Source: UBA11858 sp964589145 (lineage in GTDB: Bacteria; Chloroflexota; Anaerolineae; Anaerolineales; UBA11858). From it: a DNA stretch of 27,107 bases. A model generated the notes under the pieces. The model did no database searches and was not told where the DNA came from. It worked only from the letters and a program-made list of their open reading frames with translations. Of the stretch, positions 25,401-27,107 are shown piece after piece. A program made the translations under genes and the position numbers. The stretch is from NCBI GenBank assembly GCA_964589145.1, contig CAZPSL010000201.1:1-27107 (forward strand), read 5' to 3'. The first letter of the stretch is position 1. Every line of letters begins with the position of its first letter.

Positions 25401-25697
25401 CAGCGCTGTTTGTATCGTTGGGATATTGAACCCTTGCTCCACGACGCCCCCCTAAAACGCGATTTTGTGCGCGCAATCCAAAATACACAAAATGATCAGG
25501 AAATGTGGCGTACACTTGGCGGCGTGGCACAATCGGCGGCCGGACGGGCGGCAGCCGTAACCAGCGAATCCTTAAAAATCGGAGCAGCAATCTGTTTCAC
25601 GGCACAGATGTCGGCCACTCTGCATTTTTCCGCAGCCAGTCAGCGCAAGGCAACCCAAAATGTCAAAAAAATTGTCAGCCAGGCCGCCAGACAATGA
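22440..25697 (+). CDS. HerA/VirB4-like (DUF87) P-loop ATPase
   Basis: The product is 1085 residues, with no membrane segment. Residues about 30-400 form an N-terminal domain whose pattern (FAYLVLGNP..VTIHLGLEG, LLQTSLMGSFPGIQL) recalls the front part of VirB4/TraC-type ATPases. The HerA/DUF87 motor covers about 400-800: Walker A G418-T425 (GVTGSGKT, K424), LVLEPAKTEYRDL, Walker B ending E671-E672-A-H, then AYGQGMLIAEQIPAKL and NTNLKILHRM. A helical C-terminal region ends with a Cys cluster C983-x2-C986-x3-C990 (GCIHCPQRC), which may bind metal. HerA-FtsK family members pump DNA or protein, so this is the likely motor of the locus. It is followed by the toxin gene. A DNA-processing role with a nuclease (NurA type) is the main alternative, but no NurA is present. 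Confidence 0.92.
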   Translation: MSPPQLPALPALPIALPDVQQIIHTLERRHLEEAAPPARPIWGAKIEGIPYLRILGQSRFWETTPESPAGYENHMADLITGFHGTGVTFAYLVLGNPQSVTIHLGLEGGGTSAKGLLQTSLMGSFPGIQLASQCNRQLGSLYKNWGTFNHLGRMTGIPTLKSGARPASYTRKRGKSQERGSASGQIQQIERLLRALYGEVWGYLVWATPWAESEVIAKISGHLTTLTRVSVNGQISENAQITYTQTVRQNESTGMTTSRSTNITNYWVQHASELLEADLDRHRRGQAQGMWQTEVYFFAAKPEILARTKMLLRAIFAGEDSRPEPLRTFVGERGVPGQPNQFVTTLTSGEVAALCQLPREEFPGFQIRDYARFDVDIPAPPPGEPVVAIGKVLDGGNPTGGWFNIPRKDFAKHGLVAGVTGSGKTNTMFHLLDKLWDQGRGIPFLVLEPAKTEYRDLLNRNEFRKQLRIYTLGDERYAPFRLNPFVFEIAGVENRIHVQTHIDFLKSVFNAAFILYAPMPYVLETCLHEIYEDKGWDLTTGQNRRLPPQERGKEHNWPVFPTLTDLYRKIDDVVDRLGYEERITRDVKAGLKARIGSLRLGGKGLMLDTRYGIAMSDLLASPTILEMERLGSDDEKAFVIGLILTRLYEYRITQAKSGAALPPLQHVAVFEEAHRLLKNTETEVGTEEANTKAQAVESFANMLSEIRAYGQGMLIAEQIPAKLAPDAIKNTNLKILHRMVARDDREVMGGTMNLEDEQLRIVATLHPGAAAIFAEGADHPSLIQVLKQPEKEDADKKRSRRVNDARIATAMKAICTGPIYDPAPGYNQYLKLAPEDLTKVRDLAQDVLEHPEFREQFSRYFLSLVLQPSQAVQGFPPLMDFIQRVAGRISPSLERDVAVAVFLHGLESLFDERGRRYRWFYNVSSALREQLTPPLVQIAREFENRQTTIEHLHEKVAAELQSFITAYRQQTDFRKRPGPFAGCIHCPQRCLYRWDIEPLLHDAPLKRDFVRAIQNTQNDQEMWRTLGGVAQSAAGRAAAVTSESLKIGAAICFTAQMSATLHFSAASQRKATQNVKKIVSQAARQ

Positions 25698-25843
25698 AAC
25701 AGTGCTTCTGTAATGGCCGGAGGTGGATGGAGCTGCGGAACAAGGCAAAACTGCCGTCCTGAGCAATGGTGTGATAGCAATGCCAATTCTACGCGTTCCA
25801 GCAAAAGCCCCGAAAAGCGATCATCCCCTGGAGAAATGAAACC

Positions 25844-26521
25844 ATGCCCCAAAAGAAATCTCCCGAACAAGACCATGTCGAACCTGGCTCAAGCCCTGTT
25901 GAACAGCAAGGGATGGATGCCAAAATTGCAAATGCTGAATCGGCCAAAGGAACCGGAATCTCGGAATCCACGGATGCCGGTGACCATTCGCAAATTGAAA
26001 ATGAAATGTCATCATCCGTGATAACCGACGAGATGATTGCAGATGAGAAAATAACAAAAGCAGAAGATGCGGTCACCCCCACCAGCACAGTGCATATTGA
26101 AGAATTACGACCGAATACAACTTACGAAAAAAACGGGTACCAGTTCAAAACCGATTCGGTTGGCAGACCAAAAGTGGTATCCGGAAAACTGGAGTTAAAG
26201 CCGGGAATTCGCTCTCCCGAAGGAACAAGAATTGGCAAAATGGGAATAGATGGCGATGAGGGGGGACATCTAATTGCAACTCGATTCAATGGGCCATCAG
26301 ATGCCTTTAACATCAGGCCGCAAAATGCTACACTCAACCGTGGAGCATGGAAGACCATGGAAAACGATTGGGCCAAGAGTATCGTAGAAGGCAAACGTGT
26401 TGAAGTATCCATCAACCTCTTTTATAATGACATCGAAACAATACGCCCGTCTCGTTTCGATGTGAGATATTGGACTGACGGAAACATTCGTCAGAAAACT
26501 TTCCTGAACAAAGCCGCTTAG
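25844..26521 (+). CDS. Endonuclea_NS_2 (DNA/RNA non-specific) nuclease toxin
   Basis: The product is 225 residues. Residues about 84-223 match the Endonuclea_NS_2 toxin domain of polymorphic toxins such as B. subtilis YeeF: TTYEKNGYQFKTDSVGRP, DEGGHLIATRFNGP with D138 and probable general base H142, then IRPQNATLNRGAWKTMENDW with metal-site N161/N165 and E173, and RPSRFDVRYWTDG. Residues 1-80 are acidic, Ser/Glu-rich and probably disordered, with no signal peptide and no LXG or WXG domain. The first 35 residues align without gaps to the protein starting at 26873. GGAG at 25830-25833 supports ATG 25844. The next gene, overlapped by its ribosome site, is the expected immunity protein. Cleavage of DNA and/or RNA is expected from the family. 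Confidence 0.9.
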   Translation: MPQKKSPEQDHVEPGSSPVEQQGMDAKIANAESAKGTGISESTDAGDHSQIENEMSSSVITDEMIADEKITKAEDAVTPTSTVHIEELRPNTTYEKNGYQFKTDSVGRPKVVSGKLELKPGIRSPEGTRIGKMGIDGDEGGHLIATRFNGPSDAFNIRPQNATLNRGAWKTMENDWAKSIVEGKRVEVSINLFYNDIETIRPSRFDVRYWTDGNIRQKTFLNKAA

Positions 26522-26530
26522 GAGAATACT

Positions 26531-26830
26531 ATGACGCTGCCGATAAACTCAATTTATCAAACCATTGGAACAGAAATCGCAAAATCAATCCCAGAAGAGT
26601 GGGACAAGGCTTGGGTTGTATTTGAATTTTCGCCAGATGTTTTCGATATTCGAGGACGGTATATTTCAGCCGATACCAAACAAGAGAAAAGTTTTGTGGT
26701 TAGCCAAAATACTATTACTCATCTGCACAATCTTCATATTCAAATGGCAGAAACACCAAAAGGGGACTGGAAAACAGCCCGGTTTGAACTGCAACGAAAC
26801 GGGCAGTTTGAGTTACACTTTGAATACTAA
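26531..26830 (+). CDS. YezG/DUF600-like immunity protein
   Basis: The product is 99 residues, acidic, and has no signal or membrane segment. The layout (IYQTIGTEIAKSIPEEWDKAWVVFEF, then YISADTKQEKSF, and the closing GDWKTARFELQRNGQFELHFEY) fits the YezG/DUF600 immunity family, which neutralises YeeF-type NS_2 nucleases. Pairing with the nuclease gene just upstream makes the call stronger than sequence alone. AGGAG overlaps the stop codon of the toxin gene (TTAGGAG), so translation is probably coupled and immunity is made with the toxin. The gene looks more AT-rich than the kinase and ATPase genes, which would fit acquisition by transfer. Confidence 0.85.
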   Translation: MTLPINSIYQTIGTEIAKSIPEEWDKAWVVFEFSPDVFDIRGRYISADTKQEKSFVVSQNTITHLHNLHIQMAETPKGDWKTARFELQRNGQFELHFEY

Positions 26831-26872
26831 AACCCACATTGACAAAACCATCTGCGCAACGAGGAAAATACA

Positions 26873-27107
26873 GTGAGCGACATATCCTACCCTGAGCAAG
26901 ATAACATCGAATCTCCATCAAAGCAGATTGATGCTGCTGACCTCGATAACCGCATTAGTCAAGCCGAAGACGCACAATTCCCAGAGCAAAGCGATGCGCC
27001 ATCAACGAGGGATGATTTGCAACAATACAGCAAACAACTGGAAGCCGAAACAAAAGCCGCCGAAGCCCGAAAACTGGCCGAACTTCGTGCCCAGCGGGCA
27101 GATGCCG
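26873..27107 (+). CDS. Second effector-like protein sharing the toxin's N-terminal motif (3' partial)
   Basis: A GTG start at 26873, preceded by GAGG (26861-26864), opens 78 codons that run off the window. Residues 1-35 align without gaps to residues 1-35 of the nuclease toxin: shared P7-E8-Q9-D10, E13, S16, D25, I28, A31-E32 and A34, with V/I, E/D, M/L and K/R exchanges at 12, 19, 20, 24 and 27. After that the two diverge; this one continues as a charged helix (QQYSKQLEAETKAAEARKLAEL), probably a coiled coil. No toxin domain is reached. Position after a toxin/immunity pair and the shared start suggest another effector or accessory protein of the same system. The family is not recognised. Confidence 0.75.
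   Translation, partial: MSDISYPEQDNIESPSKQIDAADLDNRISQAEDAQFPEQSDAPSTRDDLQQYSKQLEAETKAAEARKLAELRAQRADA

Noticed and set aside
25713..26021. Open frame of 102 codons overlapping the start of the nuclease gene
   Set aside because: It overlaps the better-supported nuclease frame, and its composition (Trp/Cys/Asn/Arg-rich start, Pro/Lys end) matches no family.
1..27107. CRISPR array, tRNA or rRNA genes, transposase genes
   Set aside because: No regularly spaced short repeats, no cloverleaf or rRNA-like sequence and no transposase or integrase frame were found on either strand.
22440..27107. Type VI, contractile-tail or type VII (WXG100/LXG) secretion genes
   Set aside because: No sheath, tube, baseplate, ClpV, WXG100 or LXG pattern is present in any frame of the window; they could only lie outside it.

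Overview
The window holds about twenty genes, all on the + strand and tightly packed. Gaps are mostly under 200 bases; the only gene-free stretch over 300 bases is 287-612. It suggests a member of the Chloroflexota (Anaerolineae or Caldilineae type). The grounds are Ser/Thr kinases joined by one membrane segment and Thr/Pro-rich linkers to outer domains, many short double-CxxC zinc ribbons, WD40 repeats, and a 139-bp intergenic repeat with a cruciform core. The taxon is inferred from style, not from a marker gene.

Layout. 1-1775: the end of a WD40 protein, a tiny membrane protein, and a DUF3566-like membrane protein fused to a degenerate FHA domain; the last two genes each follow one copy of the repeat. 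1796-9046: a zinc ribbon/FHA/FHA/ABC transporter resembling mycobacterial Rv1747, two paralogous membrane Ser/Thr kinases (SH3-like and FGE-sulfatase-like outer domains), and an M14 carboxypeptidase lipoprotein. 9092-16228: a zinc ribbon/beta-propeller membrane protein, a zinc ribbon/pseudokinase/PP2C phosphatase, a VWA protein with a Thr-containing duplicated tail, and a third paralogous kinase (concanavalin-like and PPC outer domains). 16233-22421: a HEAT-like/zinc ribbon protein, a zinc ribbon/concanavalin-like membrane protein, a zinc ribbon/FHA protein, a fourth, polytopic kinase, and a zinc ribbon/RDD protein. 22440-27107: a 1085-residue HerA/VirB4-like (DUF87) ATPase, an Endonuclea_NS_2 nuclease toxin, its YezG-like immunity protein, and the start of a second effector-like protein.

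How they may work together. The locus combines writers (four kinases), an eraser (PP2C), readers (three FHA proteins), a VWA scaffold, a large P-loop motor and a toxin/immunity pair. Known parallels are the PpkA/PppA/Fha switch of type VI secretion, PknF/Rv1747 in mycobacteria, and the FHA-bearing ATPase EssC of type VII secretion. No type VI, type VII (WXG100/LXG) or contractile-tail structural gene is visible here. The two toxin-end proteins share an ungapped 35-residue N-terminal motif while their remainders differ, which looks like a docking or export tag. The working hypothesis is a phosphorylation-gated toxin delivery or deployment system in which the HerA-like ATPase is the motor. The individual domains are well supported; the system-level role is inference.
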